A stretch of DNA of 63,160 nucleotides from Russula earlei (lineage: Eukaryota > Basidiomycota > Agaricomycetes > Russulales > Russulaceae), in assembly GCA_025769875.1 (NCBI GenBank), contig JAGFNK010000313.1, positions 1-63,160 of the forward strand, read 5' to 3'. Positions 23,167 through 35,100 of this stretch are shown here, one piece after another. Below the pieces are notes generated by a model. That model was not told where the DNA came from. It did not search any database and worked only from the letters and a program-made list of their open reading frames with translations. Made by a program: the position numbers and the translations under genes. The number at the start of each line of letters is the position of its first letter. The stretch's first letter is position 1.

Positions 23167-23439
23167 GCCCATGGGTACAACATGAGGGAAAAATAATAGA
23201 TATAGACCATGATTTTGAGTTGTAATTCATCTAATACACATGTGGAGGTGGCTTGAGTCCAGCTCCACCAATTCTCATGAAAACAATGGGGCTGCCTAGC
23301 CCTCATTCAGGCGATTCAGGGACAATAAATTTCATATGACTTGAAGCTGTTTTGAGGGAGATATTCATCCTGCATGTTTGAGGGGGTTTCTGCGCTGATT
23401 TGGGTGGAATTCAAGCTCTGCCAAGTGCACTGAAAACAG
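23167..23439. other. Unassigned stretch between G1 and Gypsy H
   Basis: About 270 bp with no ORF of note. It may be the eroded 3' part of Gypsy H pol plus older sequence; no boundary was found. Confidence 0.3.
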
Positions 23440-23576
23440 CAATAAATTAAACAAGGGTCATGCCATCTGTGAGTATTGGTGGATAAACTGTTGATAGAAG
23501 TTGCAGAATCCCAAAAATGCTTGTACTTCAGTAATGTTGGTCAGAGTAGGCCATTTTGTAATGCCTACTAACTTGT
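23440..23576 (-). pseudogene. Gypsy H RT distal fragment
   Basis: Downstream of the F1 insertion the minus strand continues the RT with FLGFCNFYQQFIHQYSQMA, the usual block after the RT thumb. Before F1 landed it was contiguous with the sequence at 24154. The frame then decays and RNase H is not recognisable. Confidence 0.65.
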
Positions 23577-23581
23577 CTTGG

Positions 23582-24148
23582 TGTTAGGATTCTCTTGTTC
23601 TCCAACTGTCACCTTTTTCGCTGACTCATCTGTGATTACTCATATATCCGCTGATTGATCTGGCTTAGTGATTGCTTACCGATTGCTTACTGATTGCTTA
23701 CTGATTGCTTACTGATTGCTTACTGATTGCTTACTGATTGCTTACCGATTGCTTACTGATTCATGACAGATACTAGGAAAGAATGACTCACGCGTGAGTC
23801 ATTTCTAACATTCTTGAATTGTGCTTTCTGTATTTGGATACTACTGGTTCTCAGCTATGGCACCCCGAGTTTCGTATGAATCGGATCAGCAGTTATCAAG
23901 ATATGGTATAAATAGTCTGTGATACCAAGAAGTCGAGCCTTATGCTTGACTTACACTTTAACAAGACAATCATCTTGTCTATCGATCTAAACAAAATTGT
24001 AGTGCAGACTCTAACTGAAAGAGGCCCCTCTCTTTTCTACATTCAATCTTCCTGAGATAATATCAAAGGGTTTGAAGTCTAGTGCTTGAACTATATCAAG
24101 CAACTCTTTCACTAAAGAGTCGGTACTAAGATCTGACGGATCTTAACA
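23582..24148 (+). repeat. Solo LTR, family F (F1)
   Basis: 567 bp, TGTTAGGATTC...GATCTTAACA, with exact 5-bp duplication CTTGG (23577-23581 and 24149-24153). The TATAAATA box at about 23908 sets the orientation as plus. It is inserted in the RT of Gypsy H, between ...ISQGQISMD and the following thumb region. Confidence 0.92.
23669..23756. repeat. 11-bp tandem repeat inside LTR F1
   Basis: Eight consecutive copies of the 11-mer (T/C)GATTGCTTAC; six begin with T and two with C. The corresponding part of the other complete F copy (about 37790-37860) has only scattered, diverged units, so the array is specific to F1. Confidence 0.95.
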
Positions 24149-24153
24149 CTTGG

Positions 24154-25520
24154 TCCATGGATATTTGTCCTTGGGAGATGTTGATGTCTAGGTAACTAAT
24201 AGAGGTTTGTTGAAAAGCACACTCCTCTGGTTTCAAATACAAGTTGTGGTCTTGGAGTGTCTTTAAGACCTTATGTGTCCAATCATCAAGCTCGTTTAGG
24301 GTTTGTGCCATGATTAATATATCATCTAGATAGACAACCACTCATTCAGTGGAAATGTATTCTGCTACGATGGTGGAAAGTGGCTGGGGCATTGCAGAGG
24401 CCAAATGTCATTATCAGGGCTTCAAAAAGTCCTAAAGGTGTCTTGAATGCTGCAAGGTGTTCATCACCCTTTATTAGGCGGATGTTGTTGTATCCCCATT
24501 GTAGGTCGAACTTGGTAAAGTATTGGGCTCCTTGGAGTTTGTCGATTAATTCAGGAATCAGTGGTAGTAGATATGCATCCTTGATAGTTGCTGCGTTCAG
24601 GGCTCTTTAGTCTTGTACTGGTCATAGACTTCCTCCTTTCTTTTCTACAAAGAAGAATGGGCTGGCAATAGCTGCTTTTGATGGTCGGATAGTGCCTCTC
24701 TTCAAGTGCTCATCTAGATATTCTTTCAGGGCTTGCAATTCTTTGGGAGTAAGTCAATAGATGCCAGAATCATGTCGAGCAATCCCTGGTTTCAGATGGA
24801 TTGCATGGTCCCATGGTTGGTGAGCAGGAAGGCATTGGGAAGCTTGTTCATTGAAAACCTTTCACCATTTCAAGAATTGGGCAGGAATAAGTTCTTCTAG
24901 TGTCATTAGGGGTGTTTCCAAGTGTGCTAGCTTGGTAGCTGTGGTTGACTTGGTCCTTATGTTGATTGTTATTGGTCTAAATGCATCATGGATTTGTTCA
25001 TCAACACATGGGTCCAATAATATTTCAGTATCTGGGCAGATTAGTGCAGCAACATTTGTGAACTCAGGTTCTTCCTCTTTAGGAAATGTAAGCACTTGTA
25101 TTTGGTAATTCTGTGTTGCAGATGCAGATGCAATAGTTATACTTGGGTTCATGGTAAGGCAGGTTTGGGGGCAGTTCCTCAGTGTGATTGTATCCTTTGC
25201 CCAATCAATATCTGGGTTGTGATGTTGTAGCCAGTCTGTTCCTAGGATGATGTGATGATCTCCAATGTTAGTGACAAGGAATTCTGCTTGTTCATCATGA
25301 GTAGTGCCTGTGTGTGCTTGAATTCCGAAGTCTTTGGATGGTGCTAAAATGTATTAGTCCATTGGCATTTTGAGTTCCATCCACATTTTGTGCTGGCAAG
25401 GGTTTAGTTATAGTATGGAGGTGCAGATGGTGTCTTTGTGCAAATCACTCATGGATTATCATTCCTTCTGCCCCACTGTCCAGTAGGGCTCTTGCACCAA
25501 TTTCTTTGCCACTTGTCTTC
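24154..25520 (-). pseudogene. Gypsy H protease and reverse transcriptase
   Basis: On the minus strand the retropepsin motif LLDSGAEGMIIHE is at about 25450-25490. RT blocks then follow in order: [70 protein letters not shown] and the catalytic VVYLDDILIM at about 24310-24340. Several in-frame stops and shifts separate them (for example TGA just before VVVYLDD and one in SLxPVQD). It is not functional. The catalytic Asp-Asp pair itself is preserved. Confidence 0.75.
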
Positions 25521-25649
25521 CCCACAAGAGTAACATTTAAGGCAATGGATGGGGAGTGAATATTCTTGGTAAAAACTTTGGGGTAATTGATTTTTCTTTG
25601 TATCATACTGATTTGGACCATGTCCCTTCTTGGTGTGGAAGGGGCCCAA

Positions 25650-27886
25650 TTAAAAATCGAGAGGAGCAGATCTTGGGCAGAGGATCAAGTCTGCAAGTGT
25701 TTCCCTCCAAGTTGTCAAAGATGCAACAGGAACAGGTTCTTCTTGTGCAGGTTCGATGTTTTCATCCTGGATAGTAGTAGCTCTGACTGTTTGGGGACGG
25801 GAACCTTGTCTTTGACATCCTTGGGCTGCTTTGTTTGCTCTACATTGGTTTACCATATGGTTCTTCTTTCCACAGTAATAACAGAGGTTATTCTTGCATC
25901 AAAACTCTTTCTCTGCATCTGTGAGGGGTTTCCTTTCACTTCAGGATTCCCAGGGTCATTAGTTAGGTTCTCCTTGGTACAAGTTAATTTCTAGTGGATT
26001 TTCTGGTCCTTGAGTGTTTAATCCTCAGGCATGCACAGAGCATCCTCCTTGAAAGGCCATGGAATTGTACAGGTGGAATAGGTTGTCAAATTCTCTTGCT
26101 GCTTTGACAAGAGCTGCAAGTGTAGTTGGTGCCAGTGTGATTCCCAATATCTTCTGATGTAGGGCTGGGTCAATGTTCCTCCTGAATGCATACATCTTCA
26201 TTTTCTTGTCGGTGGTAGCTCATGATGTGTGGTGTGACCATTTCTGATACCATTCATTAAATGGTAGTTTTTCCTGATAATAGGTGTGCATGGTGTTAGC
26301 AGAGGCCAACTCTGCTTCTGCAGGGATAAAATGGTTGACAAAGGCTTTCTTGAAGTCGTCCCATGATCCATAGTCTGCTATTGTATGAGCCATAGCTTTA
26401 GTGGTCTGTTCTCTAGCCCATGCTCTGGCAGGTGTTCCTACTTTAAAGTGGGTTAGTGCAGCAGCAACCTTCTTGCTTTCATCTGTAAAGGAGTCACCAT
26501 TGATATAGTAATAATTGGCTAAGGCTGCCCAAAAGGCTTCTGCATTATCAGCCTTTCCATCAAAGGGTTCTGGTGCAGTTCCAACAAGGTGTGGATTGTT
26601 TGACATGGTGGGATTCTGAGTTGTTGCGGTTGTAACAATAGGTGGGGCTGAGCCTTGTAATTGGATTCTAATTGGAGTGAGTGCTTGAGGGATTGTTTGT
26701 GGTGCATTGCTAACTGCTTGAGGAGTAGGTTGTTGAGTATTATGTTGGGTGGAGGGTCCTGGAGTAGCGCTTCAAGTACTTGGTGCAGTTCCTAGGATGG
26801 CAGTAACTTCTTGAGTTGTTCTGGCAGTAAAATTGACCTCTCGGTTGTTGTAGTAAACCCAATGTCTTCTAGAATGGCTCCACTTGACTGGTTTGTCTAG
26901 GAAGAGACCTGTATAGTTATAGGGATTGAATTCTGGAATGTTCTCTGCTCCTGGGGCTGCTGCTTTAAGTTGAGCAGTGGTAACTTCATCGTTGTCGTCT
27001 TTGTATAACCAAGTCTCTGAAAGATTCCCATGATTGATAATAGATGCACCCGCAAATTTTCCTCAGTAACGGTGGTCTTGGAGGTCATAGCTGAGGTTTT
27101 CAAATAAAAGTGGAGTTAGATTTTCTTTGTTGTTGGTAATGTCTCTTCTAGTGCTCATAAGTTTAGACGATGGTTATAGTCCAATGACCATTGTTCCAAG
27201 GATATGCAATGGTGTAGGCTGGTTTCAGTCAAATGGTGTCGGGTCTTCCTTGGTGTTTTCTTAAGTGGATTCGGGAGTATTCTTTGGTGATGCTACTTTG
27301 GATTAAGACTACTTGGGTCTTCCACAAGTATCCTTCAAATTCTGCTGGTGAGATAGCAAAATCGTTTATTTCTCTGGTGAGATGTTGATACACTACAAAG
27401 TGTGTTGTTCTTAAATGCCAAGCCTGCATACAATAGTTCTTGAATTCAAGTAGTTCCCTCTTTGATTGTGTAGGTAGGTTTAGGGCTAAGAAAGATTGTT
27501 CTGGTAGATAGGAATGTAGTTCAGTATTTCTAATGTCAATACTGTCAGGCAATTCGACAAAAGGTGATGTAAAGGGTTGGGGAGGTATAACAGGTGTAGG
27601 AATACAACTGGTAAACAAGGGTATATAGGCATCGTGGGGAGTAGGAGGCAATGGTCTTTCAACAAGGAATCCTCTTGCATTGGGGACTGTTTCTCTAGAG
27701 GGAGCTCATTGAGACGATGCACATCTTCTGTGTTGAGGAGCCAGAATTACTGAAATGGGAGGTGGTAATCGCCTGGTGTCCACAAGGTAATTCTATCAGG
27801 AGTAGGAGGTGTATCTTGTCGATAGTTGCATGTGCAATACTCTGTTTTGCAGTTACACCTTGTTGTTCATGGGTTTGACTCAGTGT
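25650..27886 (-). pseudogene. Gypsy H gag with CCHC zinc knuckle
   Basis: The minus strand carries a retrotransposon gag core, FDGKADNAEAFWAALANYY ... ALTHFKVGTPARAWA ... WDDFKKAFVNHF (26220-26606), and a CCHC box CYYCGKKNHMVNQC near 25870. Upstream lie Gln/Pro-rich, partly open segments (27229-27880) that continue the 5' ORF on the far side of the solo LTR A. Frames change several times. Confidence 0.7.
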
Positions 27887-28506
27887 TGTTACCAAGTGGT
27901 TTGGGGTCCGGAAGATGCCAGAACACCTGAACTATGGACTGCACAGTTTGCATCATGTGTGCGCCAGATCTTGATCATTTATGTTCGTTGATATCGCATT
28001 CGGAACGCGTTGATCGTATCTATCTGAAGATGTATTGAAGAAGCAATGAGTAGCATTGCTTCTGTTCCAGATGTTCCTGTACTGCCACGTACGTCGCTTC
28101 CTTGATTAGGAAAGTACTTATGACACCAAGATTGCTACTAGGGAAGCACTTAATGCTTCCAGCACTGAGATCGTTTACATAGAAGCAACCTCACTTCTAT
28201 GAGCCGCGTTTTGCTTCTATAGCACTGACCAGTACTACAGTAGCACAAACCTTATCCCTGTAGGGCTATATAAGGCCCCCAGTTGTAACAGTTGAGCCCT
28301 AAGCTCGACTTAGTTTGCCAATCCCAAACAGTTGACTCCTACCCTGTCTGCAGAGCCCCTCTCATCTTGTTGCCATACTCCAGAAGGATCTAACACTCCT
28401 TCCTTTCCACGAGTATTGCTTGCTTGACTCAAGCATATCTGCATTGGTAGGATGCATTCATAGATGCAACCATTGATCTTATTTAAGGCACTTTGGAGCC
28501 TTAACA
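27887..28506 (+). repeat. Solo LTR, family A (A1)
   Basis: 620 bp, TGTTACCAAGTGG...GAGCCTTAACA, with exact 5-bp duplication AGTGT (27882-27886 and 28507-28511). A CTATATAAGG box lies at about 28266. It sits in Gypsy H between the 5' ORF and gag, in the orientation opposite to H. Confidence 0.93.
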
Positions 28507-28511
28507 AGTGT

Positions 28512-29286
28512 CTTCTGTACTGGCAGACCAACATTCTTGGCTGACTGGGATGGTGGTTTGAATTGGCAAGAGGGGTCAAGGGACAAGACTTGAGGCTTTG
28601 AGGATTTCTGGGACTGAGCAGTATGCAGGAGGACCAGTATATGAGGTGTCTGGGCTGGTGATTGCCCAAGGTTGGTTGTAATCTGCGTCATATAACCAAG
28701 AGTTAGTTTCCCAATCAAAGGTGTTGTGTATTCCTGGTACAATAGCAAGTTGGACATAAGATTGGTTTTCTCTTTGTATTCTGTTGAGGCGTAGGTGGTA
28801 GAACTGAACAGTGAGGCGATAGTAACTGATATATGTCCAGGCTAGGTAAAACAGGTGATACCCTGTCCTTAAAGAATTTACAATGAGATGGTGATGTGGT
28901 TGGATGATCCTGGTCCAAAGGTTCAATTCACTGGAGCATAGGGACTGGTAATTGACCAGTTGTCCTTGGATGTTTTTTGCTTGAGCAAGTTTCCAATACA
29001 ATAGTTGTTGACATGCTGGTGGCAGGAGTCAACTAAGGGTTTCAAGATATAATGCATGTTTATTGTGGCTTAGGAGTTGTCCAAATGGTAAGACTTCAAG
29101 GAATCCTTTGACAACCAGGTGAGGGAAGTCTTTGTGGGGTGGTTCAATTCCTGGTACATCGTGTAGGTTGGTTGAAAAGGAGAAGGAAGATGCAGGGGGG
29201 TATTGACAAGAGTGGGAGGGATGGGAGTGGACACTTGAGCATTGGCTGGTCAATACAGGAATGATGAGAGACTGTCCAGATGTCAA
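28512..29286 (-). pseudogene. 5' ORF of Gypsy H, upstream of gag
   Basis: Two large open pieces on the minus strand (29286-29029 and 29001-28576) encode a protein without a recognised domain (HDVPGIEPPHKDFPHLVV ... HLIVNSLRTGYHLFYLAWTY). It precedes the gag core by about 2 kb and continues, once LTR A1 is removed, into 27.9 kb. It may be an N-terminal extension of gag or a separate ORF. One stop separates the two pieces. Confidence 0.5.
29269..29278 (-). promoter_or_regulatory. Self-priming primer-binding site of Gypsy H
   Basis: TGGACAGTCT, two bases after the end of 5' LTR G2, is the reverse complement of AGACTGTCCA in the same LTR (29565-29574), about 30 bp downstream of its TATATAAGCCCC box. 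This is consistent with priming by the element's own 5' RNA end. Confidence 0.65.
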
Positions 29287-30106
29287 GACACGTACTGCTG
29301 ATCACTAAGGACTCAGGAGCATGTGGGCAAGGGTTGGAACAGATGGTATATGGCATAAACAGTGTTGAACAAGAGGACAAGCCAAATGACTAGAAGGCAC
29401 CAGATGGGGACTGGTACGTGTTGCAGAAGGCAGAGGCAAAGGTTGGAGACCAGTGCAGTGAAGGGCTTTAGACAAGGTGGTCATTGAAGAGTACCTTGAA
29501 GACAAGGAAGACTTTAGACTGAGCAGTCACAGGGGAGTACCCAGGAGGATGAGAGTATCACAAATGGACAGTCTGATGACTGCTATGCTACATTGGGGCT
29601 TATATACTGTGTACAGGGTCGATTACAAAGAGCAGGAACTATTCTAGACCCCTTGGTACCATCCAATAGAACTACAGAGGCATAAACTTGCTTGTGTCCC
29701 ATTTCAGTCTTACTGAGCATATTACTGATCATTGTGGAGCGATGACATCATTATGATGTCACTGTGGATCACTTAGTGAGCTGGTGAGGTCATTGTGGAG
29801 TTGCTCAGTCAGCCATGATGTCATTAGAGCCTAGATGACATCATATGAGTGTGCAACAGTTTATAGGAGTTTTATGCTGCTGTTTTGGGTTCTGGTGGCT
29901 GAGTGGCCATGTGGCCTGCCACGCGATGATTCCTGAATAGGGAATGGGTGCCTGGTCATGTTATAGTGCCTTTGCAATAGCAATATCTTGCACTGCAGGA
30001 GGGGTAGCCCAAGAAACAGAAGTGTGTTGGCAACGCAAAGTGAGAGAGGTCTCTCTTGAGTGAAATAGGACAATATATGGCCAGGATCTGGCCTTGGTTC
30101 ATAACA
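29281..30106 (-). repeat. LTR family G, copy G2 (5' LTR of Gypsy H)
   Basis: 826 bp, minus orientation (TGTTATGAACC...GTGTCTTGACA). No 5-bp duplication flanks it, and internal Gypsy sequence follows at 29280, so it is a true 5' LTR rather than a solo copy. Confidence 0.88.
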
Positions 30107-30319
30107 CCCTGTTACCAAAGAACCTTTCAAAGACCCCCTGCAATCACCTGTACCCATCAACCACAGCTATCCCTAAAGCAAGCCATAGAACACAAGGACA
30201 TTCCCCATGAACAAACAAACTTAGACTTCTCATATGCAAACTAGCCCATCAACTTTACTCCATCCTTCAAAGAACCCCTACCCATTGCAGGAGCAACAAG
30301 TCCATAAAGAGGGGATGAA
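30107..30319 (+). other. 3' end of a plus-strand family-G Gypsy, with polypurine tract
   Basis: 213 bp between the inverted LTRs G2 and G3. It ends in AAAGAGGGGATGAA, a polypurine tract directly before G3. Only the last part of this element's internal region remains. Confidence 0.55.
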
Positions 30320-31144
30320 TGTTGTGAACCTAGGCCAAGTTCTGGCCACACATTGTCTGATTACACTCAAAGGAACCCCTCTTGCTTTGCATCATCAATC
30401 CAATTCTATTTCATGGGTTACTCTACCTGTGGTACAAGACATCACTGACACAAAGGCACTATGACATGACTAGACACCTATTTCCTAATTGGGTAATCAT
30501 CATGTGGCAGCCACATGGCCACTCAGCCACCAAGAACCCAAAACAGTGGCATAGACTCCTACAACTTGTTGCATAACTCATATGATGTCATTTAGCTCCA
30601 ATGACATCATGGCTGACTGAGCAACTCCACACTGACATCATCTGCTCACCAAGCACTCCACAGTGACATCATTATTGTGTCATTGCTCCACAATGATCAG
30701 TAATACACTCAGTCAGCCCTAACTCTGACACAAGCAAGTTTATGCCTCTCCAACCCTATTGGATCGTACTAGAGAGCCTAGAATAGTTCCTGCTCTTTGT
30801 AACTGACCATGTGCACAGTATATAAGCCTTAATGTAGCATGGCAGTCATCAGACTGTCCATTTGTGATACTCTCCTTCCAAAGTACTCCTCAGCAACCAC
30901 TTTGTTCAAAGTCCCCTCCTTGTCTTCAAGGTACTCCTCAATGACTGCCTTGTCTAAAGCCCCTCACTACACTGGCCTCTAGCCTTTGCTATTGTCTCTT
31001 GCAACACATACCAGTCCCCATCTGGTACCTCCTTGTCATTTGGCTTGTCCTCCTGTTTAACACTGTCTACACCACACACCATCTGTTCTGACCCTTGCCC
31101 ACCTGCTCCTGAGTCCTTAGTGATCAGCAGTATGTGTCTTGACA
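30320..31144 (+). repeat. LTR family G, copy G3 (3' LTR)
   Basis: TGTTGTGAACC...GTGTCTTGACA, 825 bp, plus orientation, without a matching flanking duplication. It is preceded by a polypurine tract, so it is the 3' LTR of a truncated element. Confidence 0.85.
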
Positions 31145-31233
31145 CCTCCTACCCTTGGTGATGGTGGCATTGACCCCACCACTCAATTTTAGAATTGTTG
31201 GTTTGTGGGACCACCAATCTGAAGGAGGGGTGA
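31145..31233 (+). other. 3' internal end of a family-A Gypsy with polypurine tract
   Basis: An 89-bp remnant ending in GAAGGAGGGGTGA immediately before LTR A2. This is a polypurine tract of the same form as those before G3 and C2. Confidence 0.55.
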
Positions 31234-31854
31234 TGTTACCAAGTGGTTTGGGGTCCAGAAGATGCTGGAACACCTGAACTATGGACTGCATCATTTGCAT
31301 CATGCATGCATCAGATCTTGACCATTTATGTTCCTTGATATTGCATTCGGAACTGCATTGATTGTATCTTTCTGTTGAAGCAATACAGAAGCAATGAGTT
31401 GCATTGCTTCTGTTCCATATGTTCCTGTACTGCCACATACATCATTTCCTTGATTGGGAAAGTACTTATGACACCAAGATTGCTACTAGGGAAGCACTTA
31501 ATGCTTCCAGCACCGAGATTGTTTACACAGAAGCAACTATTGCTTCTATGAGCCACCTTTGCTTCTATAGCACCGACCAGTACTACAGTAGCATGAACTT
31601 TATCCCTGAGGGCTATATAAAGCCCCCAGTCTGTAGCAGTTGAGCCTTAAGCTCAACTTAGTTTGCCAATCCCAAACAGTTGACTCCTACCCTGTCTGCA
31701 GAGCCCCTCTCATCTTGTTGCCATAGTCTAGAAGGATCTAACACTCCTTCCCCTCCATGAGTACTGCTTGCTTGATTCAAGCATATCTGCATTGGTAGGA
31801 CATGTTCATAGATGCAACCATTGATCTTATTTAAGGCACTTTGGAGCCTTAACA
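31234..31854 (+). repeat. LTR family A, copy A2 (3' LTR)
   Basis: 621 bp, TGTTACCAAGTGG...GAGCCTTAACA, highly similar to A1. The flanks (GGTGA and TTGCT) are not duplicated. The polypurine tract to its left identifies it as the 3' LTR of a lost element. Confidence 0.88.
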
Positions 31855-31952
31855 TTGCTGCAATGCACTCCACAATTGTTACAACCTCAAGGTTGGCACT
31901 GCAAAGCTTGTATTTTGGGCACTTGTTCCAAGGAAAGAAATACTTGCATGAG

Positions 31953-32093
31953 TGTTAAGATCCTGATAGATCTTATTACTGACTCTTAGTGAAAGAGTTG
32001 CTTGATATAGTTCAAGCACTAGACTTCAAATCCTTTGATATTATCTCAGGAAGAGTAGATGTAAGAGATGAGAAGGGCCTCTTTCACTTAGAG
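31953..32093 (-). repeat. Truncated LTR, family F (F3)
   Basis: The first 140 bp of the plus-strand reading match the end of LTR F2 (TGTTAAGATC... GAAAGAGTTGCTTGATATAG ... CTTAGAG), after which the match stops just before the Gypsy E coding region. The short stretch 31855-31952 to its left is unassigned. Confidence 0.8.
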
Positions 32094-32100
32094 CGATGAC

Positions 32101-35100
32101 TTGATTTTTACAAAGTTGACCACCTTCAAATCAGTTCCTATGAAAACACGTCTGGTTGAAGTTATAGAACCAGATGAATACCAGGAACTGTACTACCCTG
32201 AAGAACAGGTCGACACCCATGTTCGTTTAGCTCAAACTGATGAACAACCAACCAAATATTATCAGGAAAATCCCCCTGATGATCAACCACCCCAACAACC
32301 TACTCAACAGGAGACACAAACTTACAATGAAGAACCATCTCCTGAGGAAGTTGCAGGCTATGATGTCTGGATATTCTGAAGAACAATGTTGCTCATGGGC
32401 TACTGCCATGGTCAATAATGGCATGGATTTTCCCCCAGCTTGAATTACCCTGGCCTTAATTCAAGCTGTCTTCCCTTGTGATGTATTTGTAGCAAGACTC
32501 AATTCAATCAAAGTTCCTGTTCAAATACGCACTAGTGGACAAAGGGCCAATCTCGTTGCTCTACTTGATAGTGGAGCAACCAACAATTTCATCCACAAGA
32601 ATATCATCACTTGTTATAAACTCCCAGTTACCACTCTACAAAAGCCAAAAGTCATGCACAATGTAGATGGTACTCACAACAAAGCCAGAACTGTCACCGA
32701 AGCAGTTGATCTTTACATTCGATTCAAAGGACAAGAACATCGAATGCGCTTCTATATCGCTTCTATATCAACCAATGACATGCTTCTTGGCTTCCCATTC
32801 CTCCGTGCTACCAACCCTGCTGTTGATTGGACCAAAGGAACCCTTGAAGATACTGTTGTAGCCTCTACTTGGGATGCTGACAAATGGATCAAGCAACTTC
32901 CTATACCCCCACGCTTTGATCCTACTCCAATCAGAGTAGCGAAAATTAGCACTTCTACCCAATTAGCTGCACAAGCAGCTGATCAAGACAAGAAGGACTG
33001 GAAGGATTTAGTTCCTCCTGACTATCATCGCCTTGAAAGGCTCTTTTCAGAAGAAGCCTCTCATTGCTTTCCTACTTCCAAACCTTGGGATCATGCCATA
33101 GACCTAATCCCTGATGCTCCATCTATGCTCAATTGCAAGATCTATCCCCTTGCACCAGTGGAACAACAGGCCCAAGATGAATTCCTAAAAGAACATATGG
33201 AAAAAGGATATATACGTCCTTCAAAGTCACCATATGCCTCTCCTTGCTTCTTTGTAGGCAAGAAAGATGGTAAATGACGCTATGTCCAAGACTATAGACA
33301 TCTTAATGCAATCACTGTTGAAAACAAAACACCCCTTCCTCTCATTCCTGAAATCATCACTTGCTTAGGAAGTAAGTAATACTTCACTAAGTTCGACATA
33401 TGATGGGGTTATAACAACATACGCATCAAAGACAGTGACCAATGGAAGGCAGCATTTAAAACAAACAAGGGCTTATTTGAACCCATGGTGATGACCTTTG
33501 GTCTCACTAACGCCCCTGCCACCTTCCAATCTATGGTCAATGATATCTTTAGAGAGGAGCTCAATCATCATGATATGGAGTTCCACATCTACATGGACAA
33601 TGGCATCATTGCCACACAAGCATCTAAAGGATGGGAGTATCATAAAGACCTTGTTACTCGCATCTTTAAGAAGCTTTAAGATAATGACCTTTTCCTTAAA
33701 CCCAAGAAATGTCAATTCCACAAAGAAAGAATTGACTATCTGGGCATCATTATCAGCAAAGGAATGATCAAGATGGACCCAATAAAAGTCAAGGGAATTC
33801 GTGATTGGAAAGCCCCTACCAATCTACATGAGCTACACTCTTTCCTTGGATTTGGGAACTACTATCGCAACTTCATTCCAAAATATTCGGATATCATTCA
33901 ACCCTTAGTCTGGCTCACTAAGAAGAACAAACCTTGGGTTTGGGATAATTACACAGAATCTTTGTTCAATATTCTCAAGAATATCTTCACCCATTACCCT
34001 GTTCTTTGTAACCCAGACTTCAACAAACCTTTCATTGTGGATGCCGATGCCTCTTCTTTTGCTCTGGGAGCCACTATATCTCAGCAATTTGAAGATGGTA
34101 TCCATCCTCTGGTATATGTTTCAAGATCCCTATTACCAGCAGAAAGGAACTACAATATCCATGATAGAGAACTACTCGCTATAGTATCTGTCCTTAAAGA
34201 ATATCGACACTGGCTACTTGGGGCATGTCATGAAGTAACTATTTGCACAGATCATGCCAATCTGGCCTACTTCTGCAAACCCCAGGACCTTTCACCACGT
34301 CAAGCAAGGTGGATGGCCCTCCTCCAGTAATACAACTTCAAGTTGATGACTATCCCTGGAAAGTCTAACACTGTTGCTGATATTCTATCACGACAACCTG
34401 ATCACAAAGGAGCAAACATCCATAATAAAGTTATCACACTCCTACCTGATCATGTCTTCAATGAGCACTTGCAAATGGCAAATGTCCCTGAAGCTCATGC
34501 TCCTACCCTTAACCGTACCTTTGGTGATAACCAGGAAGCTTTTGCACGCAAAGCTTACTCACACAAGTCACTCCCCTTACATACTTACCTACCTGATGAC
34601 CCTGTTTTATGATGGGAAGTCTTGAAGGAAGTCCATGATTCCCCAGTGGGAGGACACCCTGGCATTGCTAATACCTGGGATTTTATAAGAAGGAAATACG
34701 AAGGACCTAGACTCCATCTATTTGTGGAAGAATATGCCAAGGGATGCGCTAAGTGTCAAGAATCTAAAGCCATTACCACCCTGAAACATGTGCCACTCCA
34801 ACCATTTGATACAAATGTGTCAGCTGGCCCTTTCCAATATGTTTCAATGGACCTTATCATGGATCTTCCAAAGTCCAGATCATATGATTCCATTCTCACT
34901 ATCGTTGATCAAGGCTGTTCAAAGGCCGCAAAGTTTATCCCCTGCAATAAAACTATAGATGGTCTGGGCATTGCCATCAAGTACCTGGCTAATCTATTTC
35001 CATAGTTCAGAATTCCCAAGAGAATCATCTCTGACAGGGACCCCTGTTTCAAAGGAAACTTTGCCAGGGCCATCTGTAAAGCCACAGGGATTAAACAAAA

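Larger units (their letters stand above)
23440..30106 (-). mobile_element. Gypsy element H (LTR family G), 3'-truncated and nested
   Basis: Read on the minus strand: 5' LTR G2 (30106-29281), primer-binding site, a 5' ORF, gag with a CCHC box, protease, and RT as far as the start of the connection domain near 23440. RNase H, integrase and the 3' LTR are missing. Two unrelated solo LTRs with 5-bp duplications interrupt it (family A at 27887-28506, family F at 23582-24148). CpG is nearly absent and stops are frequent, so it is old. Confidence 0.8.

Noticed and set aside
23654..23760. Repeated GATTGCTTAC units considered as a CRISPR-like array
   Set aside because: The units are contiguous without spacers and lie in a eukaryotic LTR; it is a simple tandem repeat.
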